A stretch of DNA of 64,000 nt from UBA5796 sp040752455. Its GTDB lineage: Bacteria; Chloroflexota; Anaerolineae; Anaerolineales; Villigracilaceae. Under the pieces are notes generated by a model. That model was not told where the DNA came from. It did no database searches and worked only from the letters and a program-made list of their open reading frames with translations. Positions 1-7,679 of the stretch are shown here, piece by piece (positions within the stretch are counted from its first letter, which is position 1; every line of letters begins with the position of its first letter). Location of the stretch: contig JBMOMN010000049.1 of assembly GCA_049324115.1 (NCBI GenBank), positions 144,000 to 207,999 of the forward strand, in the 5' to 3' direction. A program made the translations under genes and the position numbers.

Positions 1-1
1 C

Positions 2-1522
2 GAAAACGACATGCTGGGGATTGACTACATCATCCCGGATTTCGACTACCTGCGCGACAAATCCCACAAGGTGCGCGGGATCGTTATCACCCACGGCCAC
101 GAGGACCACATCGGGGCGCTGCAACACGTCCTGAACGCCGCGCCGGCTCCCGTCTTCGCCACACCCCTGACCCGGGGCCTGATCGAGGTCAAACTGGCGC
201 GCAACGGCCTGGCGAGCAAAGCGGACCTGCGAACCGTCCAGGCCGGCGACATGGTGCAGATCGGCAAATTCCAGGTGGAATTCTTCCACGTTTGCCACTC
301 CGTCCCCGACGGTGTGGGGCTGGGGATCACCACCCCGGCCGGGCTGATCATCCACACCAGCGACTACAAATTCGACCACACGCCCGTGGACGGCTGGCCG
401 ACGGATTACGCCAAGCTGGCCGAATTTTCGCGGCGCGGCGTGACCCTGCTCCTGTCCGATTCGACCAACGCCGAACGCCCCGGCTGGACCCCGTCCGAGA
501 AGGTGATCGGCCCGGCCTTCGACCAGGTCTTCGACACCGCCCCGGGGCGGATCATCATCGCCTCGTTCGCCTCCCTCATCTCCCGGATGCAGCAGGTCTC
601 CGACGCCGCCGTCAAGCACGGGCGCAAACTGGCCTTCGCCGGCACCAGCATGGTGGACAACGCCAAAATGGCCCGCAAGCTCGGCTACCTCAAAGTGCCG
701 GACGACACCCTGGTCACGATTGACCAGGCCCTAAACCTGAAGCCCAAAGACGTGGTGTTGATGTGTACCGGGTCGCAGGGCGAGCCATCGTCCATCATTG
801 GGCGGCTTTCCGCCGGGACCAACCGCCAGTTCGATCTGCAGGCCGGTGACACGGTGGTGCTGTCGTCCCATCCCATCCCCGGCAACGAGGAAAACGTCAG
901 CAAGACCATCAACCGGATGATCCGGCGCGGGGCCAACGTGATCAACGATTCCTACCTGCCGGTGCATGTCTCCGGCCACGCCAGCCAGGAGGAACAAAAA
1001 CTGATGCTCAACCTGGTGCGGCCCAAATACTTCATGCCCATCCACGGCGAACTGCGCCAGTTGAAGCGCCACGCCGAACTGGCCCATTCGGTCGGCATCC
1101 CGATGGAAAATATCGTCGTGGTCGAAAACGGACAGGTGGTGGAATTGCAGAACGACGGCATCAACCTGGGCGAACGCATCCCCGGCGGGTACATCTTCGT
1201 CGAGGGCGGCAGCATCGGCGAAGCCGACGCCGACGTGATGCGCGAGCGCGAGCGCCTGGCCCGCAGCGGGATCGTCGTGATAGACATCAGCCTGGACAAA
1301 TTCTCCGGGCGGCTGCTGCACGACCCCGAAGTCATCACCTGGGGTTTCATCTCCCCCGAAGACGCCGAAGCGGTCATCCCGCTGGTCAAAAAGAAAGTGG
1401 CCGACATCGTCAACGGCGGCGGCCTGGACGACGAGAAAACGCTGGTCAACACCGTCCGGTCGCTGCTCTACAACGAAACCAAACGCCGGCCGATGGTCTT
1501 TGTGACCATGAGCCGGGCGTGA
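2..1522 (+). CDS. rnj: Ribonuclease J, 5'-truncated by window edge
   Basis: This is an MBL-fold/beta-CASP ribonuclease of the RNase J family, which performs 5'-3' exo- and endonucleolytic mRNA decay and rRNA maturation in the cytoplasm. The metal-binding motif HGHEDHIG lies about 28-35 residues after the first visible Met (position 11). Further beta-CASP signatures follow: LLLSDSTNAE, a CTGSQGEP stretch, SSHPIPGNE and PVHVSGHAS. Family members are about 550 residues long and the Met at 11 aligns near residue 48, so roughly 45-50 N-terminal residues lie upstream of the window. The frame is open from base 2 (Glu-Asn-Asp-Met). The C-terminal domain is complete. A strong hairpin follows the stop. 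Confidence 0.95.
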   Translation, partial: ENDMLGIDYIIPDFDYLRDKSHKVRGIVITHGHEDHIGALQHVLNAAPAPVFATPLTRGLIEVKLARNGLASKADLRTVQAGDMVQIGKFQVEFFHVCHSVPDGVGLGITTPAGLIIHTSDYKFDHTPVDGWPTDYAKLAEFSRRGVTLLLSDSTNAERPGWTPSEKVIGPAFDQVFDTAPGRIIIASFASLISRMQQVSDAAVKHGRKLAFAGTSMVDNAKMARKLGYLKVPDDTLVTIDQALNLKPKDVVLMCTGSQGEPSSIIGRLSAGTNRQFDLQAGDTVVLSSHPIPGNEENVSKTINRMIRRGANVINDSYLPVHVSGHASQEEQKLMLNLVRPKYFMPIHGELRQLKRHAELAHSVGIPMENIVVVENGQVVELQNDGINLGERIPGGYIFVEGGSIGEADADVMRERERLARSGIVVIDISLDKFSGRLLHDPEVITWGFISPEDAEAVIPLVKKKVADIVNGGGLDDEKTLVNTVRSLLYNETKRRPMVFVTMSRA

Positions 1523-1531
1523 AATTCAGAA

Positions 1532-1563
1532 GGCTTCGGAAGTCTTCCGGGACTTCCGAAGTC
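1532..1563. repeat. Palindromic GACTTCCGAAGTC element after rnj
   Basis: Arms of 13 bases (1532-1544 and 1551-1563) pair at 12 of 13 positions around a 6-base loop. It sits just after the rnj stop and could act as a transcription terminator, though only a weak T-rich stretch follows. The same arm sequence recurs as a perfect 17-base inverted repeat inside the membrane-protein gene at 38368-38436, so it is a dispersed element rather than a dedicated terminator. Confidence 0.75.
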
Positions 1564-1582
1564 TATTTCTGCTGTTATGCGT

Positions 1583-2515
1583 TTAATCGTCGCTTTGGAT
1601 GATCAAGTCGCTGAAACTTGCCTCGATGTCATTATTGCCAGTTTTGGCCCGATAACCAATGAAAAGCCACTTTTCTGAAAATGCGAGCGGATATTGTTCG
1701 GCGTAATTGCGAAAATTTACGCCGAAACTCAATGAACCTGCCGAATAGAAAAATCTCAAGTTGTAGATGCCATAATCTGTATAGTATGGGCCGGTAATAT
1801 ATTTTTGGAATCCTGAGGGCATCTCCCGTAACGAAAAGACGCTATTCCTGATATTTCCGGGAGGTATGAGCAGCATCAACCCAGACGAATTGGGATCAGG
1901 CTCGGAAAATATCCCCGCCCAAATCTCGCCGTTTTCGAGTTCATCCAGGTCAATGGTCAATTCGACTTTGCCAGATGTGGGTAATGGGGTAAACAGGCCA
2001 AAAGTTTCAGCCGAGCGGACCGGGCCGCTCATCAACATGGACAATTGTTGTCCACTGACAAAGTATGAGCCTGTCAGTGCGATCGGTTCTTGATAGCAAT
2101 TGCCTTCGTCAATTGCAGTGGCAGCCGAAGCCGGATAAATTACCCACGCTTTACTGACGCACCCGTAAAGCCAATCTTCGCCAGGAAGCAGTGTTCGGGG
2201 AGTAGAAGTTGGAACAGGCGTCGGGGTCTCTGTTGGTGTAAGGGATTGAACGATGGTTACAGTTGGAAAAATAGGGAAAGTCGTGGTGGGTATTGGTGTG
2301 AACAAGGATGTGGGAACAACTGTTTCAGCTGGGGTGGGAGATGCAGTGAACGTTGGGGTCGGGGTATTAGCAAATATACTTTTTGCCAATTCTTGTCCAA
2401 ATGGAGTAAATAATGTGCATAAAGCGGTAACTATCGTTCCTGCTAAGCCAATATAGGCGATAATGATTGCAGGATTCTGTTTTTCGCGTGATTGGGGTGA
2501 ATGTTTCTTAGCCAT
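1583..2515 (-). CDS. Membrane-anchored protein with Thr/Pro-rich linker, function unknown
   Basis: This 310-residue protein has a short basic N-terminus and one hydrophobic segment (about residues 16-37) suited to a signal anchor. A Thr/Pro/Ser-rich linker follows (about 50-110, TPTPTFTASPTP-type). The last 200 residues form a beta-rich region with several aromatic residues that may be a jelly-roll or concanavalin-like sensory or binding domain. No catalytic motif was recognised. Such TPT linkers are common in exported Chloroflexota proteins. The base composition is clearly more AT-rich than the neighbours, which suggests recent acquisition. It ends close to the converging rnj gene. Confidence 0.75.
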   Translation of the reverse strand: MAKKHSPQSREKQNPAIIIAYIGLAGTIVTALCTLFTPFGQELAKSIFANTPTPTFTASPTPAETVVPTSLFTPIPTTTFPIFPTVTIVQSLTPTETPTPVPTSTPRTLLPGEDWLYGCVSKAWVIYPASAATAIDEGNCYQEPIALTGSYFVSGQQLSMLMSGPVRSAETFGLFTPLPTSGKVELTIDLDELENGEIWAGIFSEPDPNSSGLMLLIPPGNIRNSVFSLREMPSGFQKYITGPYYTDYGIYNLRFFYSAGSLSFGVNFRNYAEQYPLAFSEKWLFIGYRAKTGNNDIEASFSDLIIQSDD

Positions 2516-2621
2516 AACCCACCAAGAGCAATATTTCAGAATAGGACTTAAGTCCTATTTTACCAGAATTCCCTACACGCAGGCAAGAATTTTGAGAGCA
2601 ATTCCCCCAATTTACAGTTAT

Positions 2622-2686
2622 GAATAGCCTTGCGAAGCTCGATCCTTCAAGCTTTCCCCTCAGGACAGCCCTTCGCAAGGCTGTTC
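2622..2686. repeat. Inverted repeat between unknown genes
   Basis: Arms 2622-2637 and 2671-2686 pair at 15 of 16 positions (GAATAGCCTTGCGAAG type) around a 33-base spacer. It lies just downstream of the minus-strand gene ending at 2692 and could form a stable hairpin in its transcript. It is probably another dispersed palindrome, possibly used as a terminator. Confidence 0.6.
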
Positions 2687-2691
2687 ATTTT

Positions 2692-3090
2692 TCACACCCT
2701 CTCGATCACCACCCTTTCCGGCGTGACCTCGACCGCCCAATAGCCCAGCTCCCCAAAGTTGTAGACCGCTTCGAGATACTCGCGGTCCCGCGTCAGCCGG
2801 TCCAGCTTGATGCCGCGCCGGAAGCCGAACGTGACCAGCGACTCGTCCCACTCGCCCTGAGCCTCGGTGTCGAAGCCGTCCGGCGCGGCGAACAGGCGCT
2901 CGATCCCGGTCTCATTCAGCAGCAGGCGCAGGATCGCCTCCGGCGCGTCCACCGCCCAGAGCAGGCTGGCCCGGGCCTGTTCCTCGATCTCCCGGATGCG
3001 TTCTTCCTCGGTCAACTCCCACTGCACCGGGGACCAGATCCCGGGCAGGTCGTCCACGTTCATGGTTTCGGGGTCAATCACGCCAGGCAT
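2692..3090 (-). CDS. Conserved hypothetical protein, acidic
   Basis: A 132-residue acidic protein whose family was not recognised. It contains an amphipathic helix (ELTEEERIREIEEQ, about residues 24-38) and no membrane segment or catalytic motif. The start at 3090 is preferred over the in-frame ATG at 3096 because AAGGAG lies six bases upstream of the second ATG and directly abuts the first. It overlaps the end of the upstream Nudix gene by about 17 bases, so it is probably translated with the pcm-Nudix transcript. Confidence 0.7.
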   Translation of the reverse strand: MPGVIDPETMNVDDLPGIWSPVQWELTEEERIREIEEQARASLLWAVDAPEAILRLLLNETGIERLFAAPDGFDTEAQGEWDESLVTFGFRRGIKLDRLTRDREYLEAVYNFGELGYWAVEVTPERVVIERV

Positions 3091-3538
3091 TGTCATCTCC
3101 TTGAAGCAACTCAGTCAGGAAAATACCGTGGCCGGTCAATAATTCCGGCACGCCGTCGGGCAGATCTGCCCAGAAGAATTCGAACAGGTGCGGACCGCTG
3201 CCGTCCGATGTGAGGGTTTCGGTGTGACGCCAGGTCTCCGGCGGCGTTTGGGTGCAGCGCAGGTGGAAGAATTTGCGGTAATGCACCGCCGGGATGCCGA
3301 TCTCCGACCAATCCCGCACTTCCTCGCCCAGGAAACGGACCAGTTCCAGGCCGGGCAGGCCGGTCTCCTCGAACGCCTCCCGGCGGACAGCCGCCTCGAA
3401 ACCCTCGCCGTCCTCCACCGTCCCGCCCGGGACCTGGAGGCCGGCTCCCGGTTCGTGGACGTGGCGGAAGACGAGCAGCCGTCCCCGGTGGGTGACGTAG
3501 GCGTAAACTTTGCGCTTAAAAACCGGATTTCCAGCCAT
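3074..3538 (-). CDS. Nudix hydrolase
   Basis: A 154-residue Nudix protein that hydrolyses a nucleoside diphosphate linked to another moiety; the substrate cannot be told from sequence. The Nudix box GX5EX7REUXEEXG is complete (GTVEDGEGFEAAVRREAFEETG, about residues 38-59). The start at 3538 (MAGNPVFKRK) matches the first beta strand of the fold, and a GGGAG lies just upstream. The longer in-frame extension to 3595 reads through the end of pcm and looks spurious. It overlaps pcm by 23 bases, consistent with translational coupling. Confidence 0.85.
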   Translation of the reverse strand: MAGNPVFKRKVYAYVTHRGRLLVFRHVHEPGAGLQVPGGTVEDGEGFEAAVRREAFEETGLPGLELVRFLGEEVRDWSEIGIPAVHYRKFFHLRCTQTPPETWRHTETLTSDGSGPHLFEFFWADLPDGVPELLTGHGIFLTELLQGDDNAWRD

Positions 3539-4172
3539 GTTCTCCCAGCAGCGGGACGAACGCCACGCCGATCCCTTTCTCCATCGAAAAATCATCCCCG
3601 CGCCGGTGCCAGGTCTCCAGCTCCTGATAACCGCGCCCGCCCACCGGGATGACCAGCCGCCCGCCCTCGGCCAACTGTCCTAAAAGCGGGCGCGGCGCCC
3701 CCGGCGCGGCTGCGGCCACGATGACCGCGTCGTAGGGAGCGGCCTCCTTCCAGCCCAGCGAACCGTCCCCGACGTGGCAGGAAACGTTCTCCAGGCCAAG
3801 TTCCTCGAACATGCGCCGGGCCGATTCGGCCAGCTCGGGCACGAATTCGACCGTGTGGACCTCCGCCGCCAGATGGGCCAGGATCGCCGCCTGGTAGCCG
3901 GAACCGGTGCCGACTTCGAGCACCCGCTCGTCTCCGCGCAGGCGCAGCAGGTTGATCATCAGGGCCACGATGTACGGCTGCGAGATCGTCTGCCCGTGGC
4001 CGATGGGCAGCGGGTTGTCGGCATACGCCCAAAGCCGGTTGGCCGCGTCCACGAAGCGGTGGCGCGGCACGGCTTCAATGGCGGCCAACAGGCGCGGGTC
4101 GGTCAGGCCGCGCCGGGCGATCTGCTCGGCCACCATCTGCCTGCGTTCGAGGGCATAATCGGGTTCGGACAT
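3516..4172 (-). CDS. pcm: Protein-L-isoaspartate O-methyltransferase
   Basis: A 218-residue methyltransferase that uses S-adenosylmethionine to methylate isoaspartyl residues in age-damaged proteins, starting their repair. Family landmarks are present: the N-terminal helix with VPRHRFV, the substrate loop ADNPLPIGHGQTISQPYI, the SAM-binding motif VLEVGTGSGYQAA (about residues 84-96) and the later strand GGRLVIPVG. Length is typical of the bacterial family (about 210). It is first in a three-gene minus-strand set with a Nudix hydrolase and an unknown protein, each overlapping the next. Confidence 0.95.
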   Translation of the reverse strand: MSEPDYALERRQMVAEQIARRGLTDPRLLAAIEAVPRHRFVDAANRLWAYADNPLPIGHGQTISQPYIVALMINLLRLRGDERVLEVGTGSGYQAAILAHLAAEVHTVEFVPELAESARRMFEELGLENVSCHVGDGSLGWKEAAPYDAVIVAAAAPGAPRPLLGQLAEGGRLVIPVGGRGYQELETWHRRGDDFSMEKGIGVAFVPLLGEHGWKSGF

Positions 4173-4180
4173 TGTTTATT

Positions 4181-4328
4181 GTTGGTGGTCGAGTAGCCCG
4201 AATGGTCTTTGAGGGCATATCGAGACCACAATTCCAGATATTTTTTACTCACCGTTGGTCTCGATACGGTGGCGGTGGTTGAGGTATTCTTCGAGAACAT
4301 ATCAAAACCCGCCACCTACTCGACCAAC
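4181..4328. repeat. GGTCGAGTAGC-type palindromic element, intergenic
   Basis: The 170-base spacer between pcm and mutY is almost entirely a repeat element. It begins with GTTGGTGGTCGAGTAGC and ends with the inverse CTACTCGACCAAC, with internal TCTCGATAC segments. The same end motifs and internal TCTCGATAC occur in the spacer at 37311-37426 and, in frame, inside glycerol kinase at 34362-34418. No open reading frame of note lies in it. Confidence 0.7.
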
Positions 4329-4341
4329 GAATGATGTATAT

Positions 4342-5403
4342 TCACTTCTCCATGGTCAATTGTAGCGCAATTTGGCGGTCTACTTTGCCCATTGGGAAAT
4401 CCCCCAACTCGTCCATCCCAGCCCAATAGACTGCCTGCGCTTCGACCGGGCGCGGTTCGCCGTCGAGCAGGCGGCACTCGAAAGCGTGCAGGGTGATCTT
4501 GAAATGGGTATAAGCGTGGCGGAACTCGCCCACGAACTCCCCCACCTCGATCTCCGTCCCAAGCTCCTCCTGGATCTCCCGTTTCAGGCAGTCCGGCAGG
4601 CTCTCGCCCGGCTCCTGCTTCCCGCCGGGGAACTCCCACAACCCGCCCAGCAGCCCGTTTTGTGGACGCTGGGCCAGCAGGATTTTCCCGTCCCTGCGGA
4701 TGACCGCCGCGCTGACGACGTAATGCGGCTGCGGCGGGCGGGCGGCCCTCACCGGACGTTCGGCCTGGGTCCCGTTTCGATAGGCCCGGCAAAACCCCGA
4801 CACGGGACAGGCAGCGCAGTCCGGGTTACGCGGGGTGCAGACGAGCGCGCCCAGGTCCATCAACGCCTGGTTGTAGTCGCCGGCCTGTCCGGGCGGGAGG
4901 TTTTCGGCGGCCAGTTCCCACAGGCGCTTCTCCCCCACAGGTGAGTTGACCGGCCCGGTCACGTCGAAAAGACGGGCCAGGACGCGCTTCAGGTTGCCGT
5001 CCAGGGCGGGTTCGTCACGGCCATAACAAAGTGAAGCGATCGCCCCGGCGGTATAACGCCCGATCCCCGGCAGGCGGCGCAGGGACTCGACTTCCGCAGG
5101 CAGCTCCCCGCCGTACTCAGCGACGACGATCCTGGCGGCCTTGTGCAGGTTGCGCGCCCGGCTGTAATAACCCAATCCCTCCCAGGCGTTGAGCACGGCC
5201 TGTTCCGGCGCGGCAGCCAACACCGTCACCGACGGGAAGAGACGCATCCATTTTTCGAAGTAGGGGATCACCGTTTCGACCTGGGTCTGCTGGAGCATGA
5301 TCTCCGAGACCCACACGGCGTAGGGATCGGGGTGGCCGCGCCAGGGCAGGATCCGGCCGTTTTGGCGGAACCAGGCCAGAAGTCCGGGGACGAACGAAGG
5401 CAT
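4342..5403 (-). CDS. mutY: A/G-specific adenine DNA glycosylase
   Basis: A 353-residue glycosylase that removes adenine mispaired with 8-oxoguanine in base-excision repair. The catalytic Glu is E34 in SEIMLQQTQV. The helix-hairpin-helix is LPGIGRYTAGAI (about 111-122) and the catalytic Asp is D135 in DGNLKRV. A [4Fe-4S] cluster is set by C189-x6-C196-x2-C199-x5-C205. A C-terminal Nudix-like domain (about 230-350) recognises 8-oxoG; its Nudix box is partly conserved (GGKQEPGESLPDCLKREIQEELG). Length matches the family. It stands alone between two palindromic spacers. Confidence 0.96.
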   Translation of the reverse strand: MPSFVPGLLAWFRQNGRILPWRGHPDPYAVWVSEIMLQQTQVETVIPYFEKWMRLFPSVTVLAAAPEQAVLNAWEGLGYYSRARNLHKAARIVVAEYGGELPAEVESLRRLPGIGRYTAGAIASLCYGRDEPALDGNLKRVLARLFDVTGPVNSPVGEKRLWELAAENLPPGQAGDYNQALMDLGALVCTPRNPDCAACPVSGFCRAYRNGTQAERPVRAARPPQPHYVVSAAVIRRDGKILLAQRPQNGLLGGLWEFPGGKQEPGESLPDCLKREIQEELGTEIEVGEFVGEFRHAYTHFKITLHAFECRLLDGEPRPVEAQAVYWAGMDELGDFPMGKVDRQIALQLTMEK

Positions 5404-5427
5404 TTATCTCTTTCCGGGGATAAAGTC

Positions 5428-5507
5428 CACCACAAAGTCACAAAGGACACAAAGAGACTCTTTGTGTCCACAAAGCAAAACTTTGTGTTCTTCGTGCCTT
5501 CGTGGTG
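5428..5507. repeat. CACAAAG-rich inverted repeat
   Basis: The 110-base spacer upstream of mutY contains ACCACAAAG...CTTCGTGGT ends and internal GACACAAAGAG/CTCTTTGTGTC arms that can fold into a long hairpin. The TTTGTGT/ACACAAAG core is shared with the longer elements at 7281-7489, 25555-25764, 25872-26020, 35267-35418 and 52141-52350. Confidence 0.6.
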
Positions 5508-5513
5508 AAATGG

Positions 5514-5828
5514 TTAAAACTGGAAGCCGCCGCGCACGGGGACGACCTTATAGCCGAAATTCTTGATGAACTGGAACAGCCGTTCGCTGATGTTGCTCCA
5601 GTCCGGCGAGTTCATGATCCGGCGGGCGGAAGCCGCGTCGGGGGCGAGCAGGCCCACCTGGATTTGCGGGTAATTGCCGTAGATCGTGGCCCAGGCCTCC
5701 ACCGGCTGAAGCCCCAGCCGCTGCACCCCGGGGACGAACTCGCCGATGACGAACTCGAAATATTCCTGTTCGTGGTCGGGCGAGATGTCCCAGGTCATCA
5801 AGATTTTAACTTTGGCTGGTTCGTGCAT
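5514..5828 (-). CDS. Small protein, possibly dimeric alpha/beta-barrel fold
   Basis: A 104-residue soluble protein. The pattern of a first strand (VKILMTWDIS), a helix, a strand (VEAWATIYG), a strand (QIQVGLL) and a long helix resembles the ferredoxin-like dimeric alpha/beta barrel, but no named family was recognised. TAGGAG lies upstream of the start. It follows the MBL-fold gene by 7 bases on the same strand, so the two are likely co-transcribed. Confidence 0.7.
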   Translation of the reverse strand: MHEPAKVKILMTWDISPDHEQEYFEFVIGEFVPGVQRLGLQPVEAWATIYGNYPQIQVGLLAPDAASARRIMNSPDWSNISERLFQFIKNFGYKVVPVRGGFQF

Positions 5829-5835
5829 GGCGCTC

Positions 5836-6483
5836 CTAACCGCGCTGGTAATCCAACACCATGACTTTGGTCTCTTCGGGCAGGCCGGCGCGGGTGATCT
5901 TGAGCGAAGGCAGGGTTTCGTGGCTGCTCAGGCCCATCTCTTTCAGGAATTTGTCGAGACTGTCGAGCGGGACTTTGGCCGCCGGGGTAGCGAAGTGCAT
6001 CGGGATGACGATGTTCGGCTCCAGCAGGCTGATGACTTCGGCGGCTTTGGCCGCGTTCAGTCCCCCGCCGCCCCCCACCGGGACCAGGGCCACGTTCACG
6101 TTCCCCAGGGCTTCGATCTCGCTCCGTGAGGGGACCTCGCGCAGGTCGCCCAGGTGGGCGATATTCAGGCCGTCGTAATCGAACACGTAAAGGGTGTTGC
6201 GCGGCTGGTCGTCCTTCTTTTTGCCGATGCCGTCGGTCTGCACGCCGGTGACGAAGACGCCGCCGATCTCGTATTCGCCGGGGCCGTCAACCACGTGCGA
6301 GTAGCCCTTGACCCCGTTGAGGTAATTATGCCCCGAAGCCTCGTGGCTGACGCTGACGATGTCGGCCTTGAGCTTGAGGGCTTCGTAACCAATCGTCGCA
6401 TGGTCGAACGGGTCCGTGACCACGCTGGCCATGCCGCGTTCTGTGAGTCGAAAACACGAATGTCCGTACCAGGTAATTTCCAT
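5836..6483 (-). CDS. MBL-fold hydrolase-like protein with altered metal motif
   Basis: A 215-residue protein of the UlaG/Lactamase_B_3-like branch of the metallo-beta-lactamase fold. It starts with EITWYGHSCFRL, typical of this branch, and has the later HLGDL and PMHFATP motifs. The expected HxHxDH signature reads HEASGH: the second His is Ala and the Asp is Gly. The first and last His, the HLGD Asp and the PMHF His remain. Metal binding may be altered. GGAGG precedes the start. It is probably co-transcribed with the small gene that follows. Confidence 0.85.
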   Translation of the reverse strand: MEITWYGHSCFRLTERGMASVVTDPFDHATIGYEALKLKADIVSVSHEASGHNYLNGVKGYSHVVDGPGEYEIGGVFVTGVQTDGIGKKKDDQPRNTLYVFDYDGLNIAHLGDLREVPSRSEIEALGNVNVALVPVGGGGGLNAAKAAEVISLLEPNIVIPMHFATPAAKVPLDSLDKFLKEMGLSSHETLPSLKITRAGLPEETKVMVLDYQRG

Positions 6484-6551
6484 TCAGTAATGCCTCCGGG
6501 GGCAATTATACCCGCAAGTGGGAGGGGGTTTCAGGTTGTTCTTGCCAGCCA

Positions 6552-6950
6552 TTATACGTTGGCGATGGATTCCACGCTTGCGAATTCGGGATCGCCGGTC
6601 AGGATGACTGCGCCTTCCTGCACAGCGGCGGCCACCGCGAACGCGTTGGCATAGGACAGGGCGTGGCTGGCTTTGACGTGCGCGGCATCGAACACGGACC
6701 GTTCATCGGCAGCCAGGATTTCGATGGGGAGTTGGCGGATCAAGGCGAGGGTGTCCTGCACTTTTGCTACCCCGCCTCTGCGCTCGACGATATAAAGTAT
6801 CTCGCCAAGGTTGATGATGGAAAGCAGCAGACGGTTTTTTCCTTCTTTCGCATCGGCCAACGCTTTTTCGATGCGATCAGCAGACGGCTCATCTCGCAGA
6901 TATGCCAGCAGCGCAAACGTATCCAACACATAGACGGGGGTGTCAGCCAT
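6552..6950 (-). CDS. vapC: PIN-domain protein, VapC-type toxin
   Basis: A 132-residue PIN-fold protein, the type II toxin class that cleaves RNA. The first acidic residue is in VLDTFALLAYL, the Glu is in NLGEI and the last Asp is in LTGDPEF. The third acidic position, normally Asp in SYADAF, is Asn here (SYANAF), which may weaken or abolish catalysis. It overlaps the upstream AbrB-type antitoxin gene by 8 bases, the usual antitoxin-first order. Confidence 0.88.
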   Translation of the reverse strand: MADTPVYVLDTFALLAYLRDEPSADRIEKALADAKEGKNRLLLSIINLGEILYIVERRGGVAKVQDTLALIRQLPIEILAADERSVFDAAHVKASHALSYANAFAVAAAVQEGAVILTGDPEFASVESIANV

Positions 6951-7203
6951 TAAGCCGCTCGATCTTTGCTTCTTCTCGCGCCTTTTCTTCGGCGCGCTCT
7001 TTCAGCAAATCCTCTGTCAGCGAAGGGAGGCCTTTGAGCAGCCCGCGGCCTTGTTTGATCGGATCTTTGAACGCGGGCAGGATGGACAGCACGCCGCCGT
7101 AATCCACAATGACCACTTCGGTGCCTGGCGTGAGATTGTATTTTTTCCGCAATTCGGCCGGGATGACCACCCAGCCCTTGTTGGAAATCGTCAAAGTTAC
7201 CAT
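6943..7203 (-). CDS. vapB: AbrB/MazE-type antitoxin, VapB-like
   Basis: An 86-residue protein with an N-terminal swapped-hairpin AbrB DNA-binding domain (LTISNKGWVVIPAELRKKYNL, then GTEVVIVDYGG) and a charged C-terminal tail that would bind the toxin. AAGGAG precedes the ATG. A perfect 10-base inverted repeat lies just upstream (7215-7244), a likely operator for autoregulation. It overlaps the PIN gene by 8 bases. Confidence 0.88.
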   Translation of the reverse strand: MVTLTISNKGWVVIPAELRKKYNLTPGTEVVIVDYGGVLSILPAFKDPIKQGRGLLKGLPSLTEDLLKERAEEKAREEAKIERLNG

Positions 7204-7214
7204 CGGAAACTCCT

Positions 7215-7244
7215 TGTTATACTTTTACGGCAATAAGTATAACA
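7215..7244 (-). promoter_or_regulatory. Palindromic operator candidate of the AbrB/PIN pair
   Basis: TGTTATACTT (7215-7224) and AAGTATAACA (7235-7244) are perfect inverse copies separated by 10 bases, one helical turn. The site lies 12 bases upstream of the antitoxin ATG and contains GTATAA, a possible -10 element. Such sites are typical for autoregulating antitoxins. That it binds this AbrB-like protein is inference. Confidence 0.6.
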
Positions 7245-7280
7245 CATGCCCACTCCCCCTTCCGCATATCCTCCCAAATT

Positions 7281-7489
7281 GGCTCTTCCGAAATCAGCGG
7301 GAACGAGCCTAAACACAAAGTCACACGAAGGCTCTCAAAGGGAAAAAAGCGCCTTGCCGTAAAGATTTTCCTTCGTTGACTCCCTGGCACCGCCCGCCAC
7401 GATAGTCCCCGTAGCGGAGCGGAGCGGGAGGGCAGGTGTTGTGTTCCTTCGCGTTTCAAAAGGTTTTTCCCGTCAAAAACGGGAGAGCC
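7281..7489. repeat. Long hairpin element with GGCTCTTCCG ends (variant with internal insert)
   Basis: The element starts GGCTCTTCCG and ends CGGGAGAGCC, with inner TTTGTGT/ACACAAAG and CTTCGTGT/ACGAAGG arms. It is the inverse of the element at 35267-35418 and shares the stretch GCGCCTTGCCGTAAAGATTT with it. Unlike that copy it carries about 60 extra bases, roughly 7380-7440, rich in CGGAGCGGAGCGGGAGG. The surrounding 7245-7679 region holds no gene. Confidence 0.7.
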
Positions 7490-7575
7490 GCCTTTTAAAA
7501 TCTCGGTGCTCTGAGTGCGCTCTGTGGTAAAACGGGTTTCCACCCCACTTGATCCTGAAGAGCCATTTAAATACG

Positions 7576-7600
7576 ACTGCCCGGAACAAATCCGGGCAGT
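7576..7600 (-). terminator. Hairpin, candidate terminator of the long minus-strand gene set
   Basis: ACTGCCCGGA (7576-7585) and TCCGGGCAGT (7591-7600) form a perfect 10-bp stem with a 5-base loop, about 80 bases after the last gene of the series (stop at 7680). On the minus strand it is followed by CGTATTTAAAT, a weak T-tract. Termination is therefore plausible but not certain. Confidence 0.5.
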
Positions 7601-7679
7601 TGCATCACGGCAGAAAGGAGAACTGAATCATTGCCTGACGTCACAGGCTGGGATGCAGGCCGGGTGGAGCGCACCGGGT

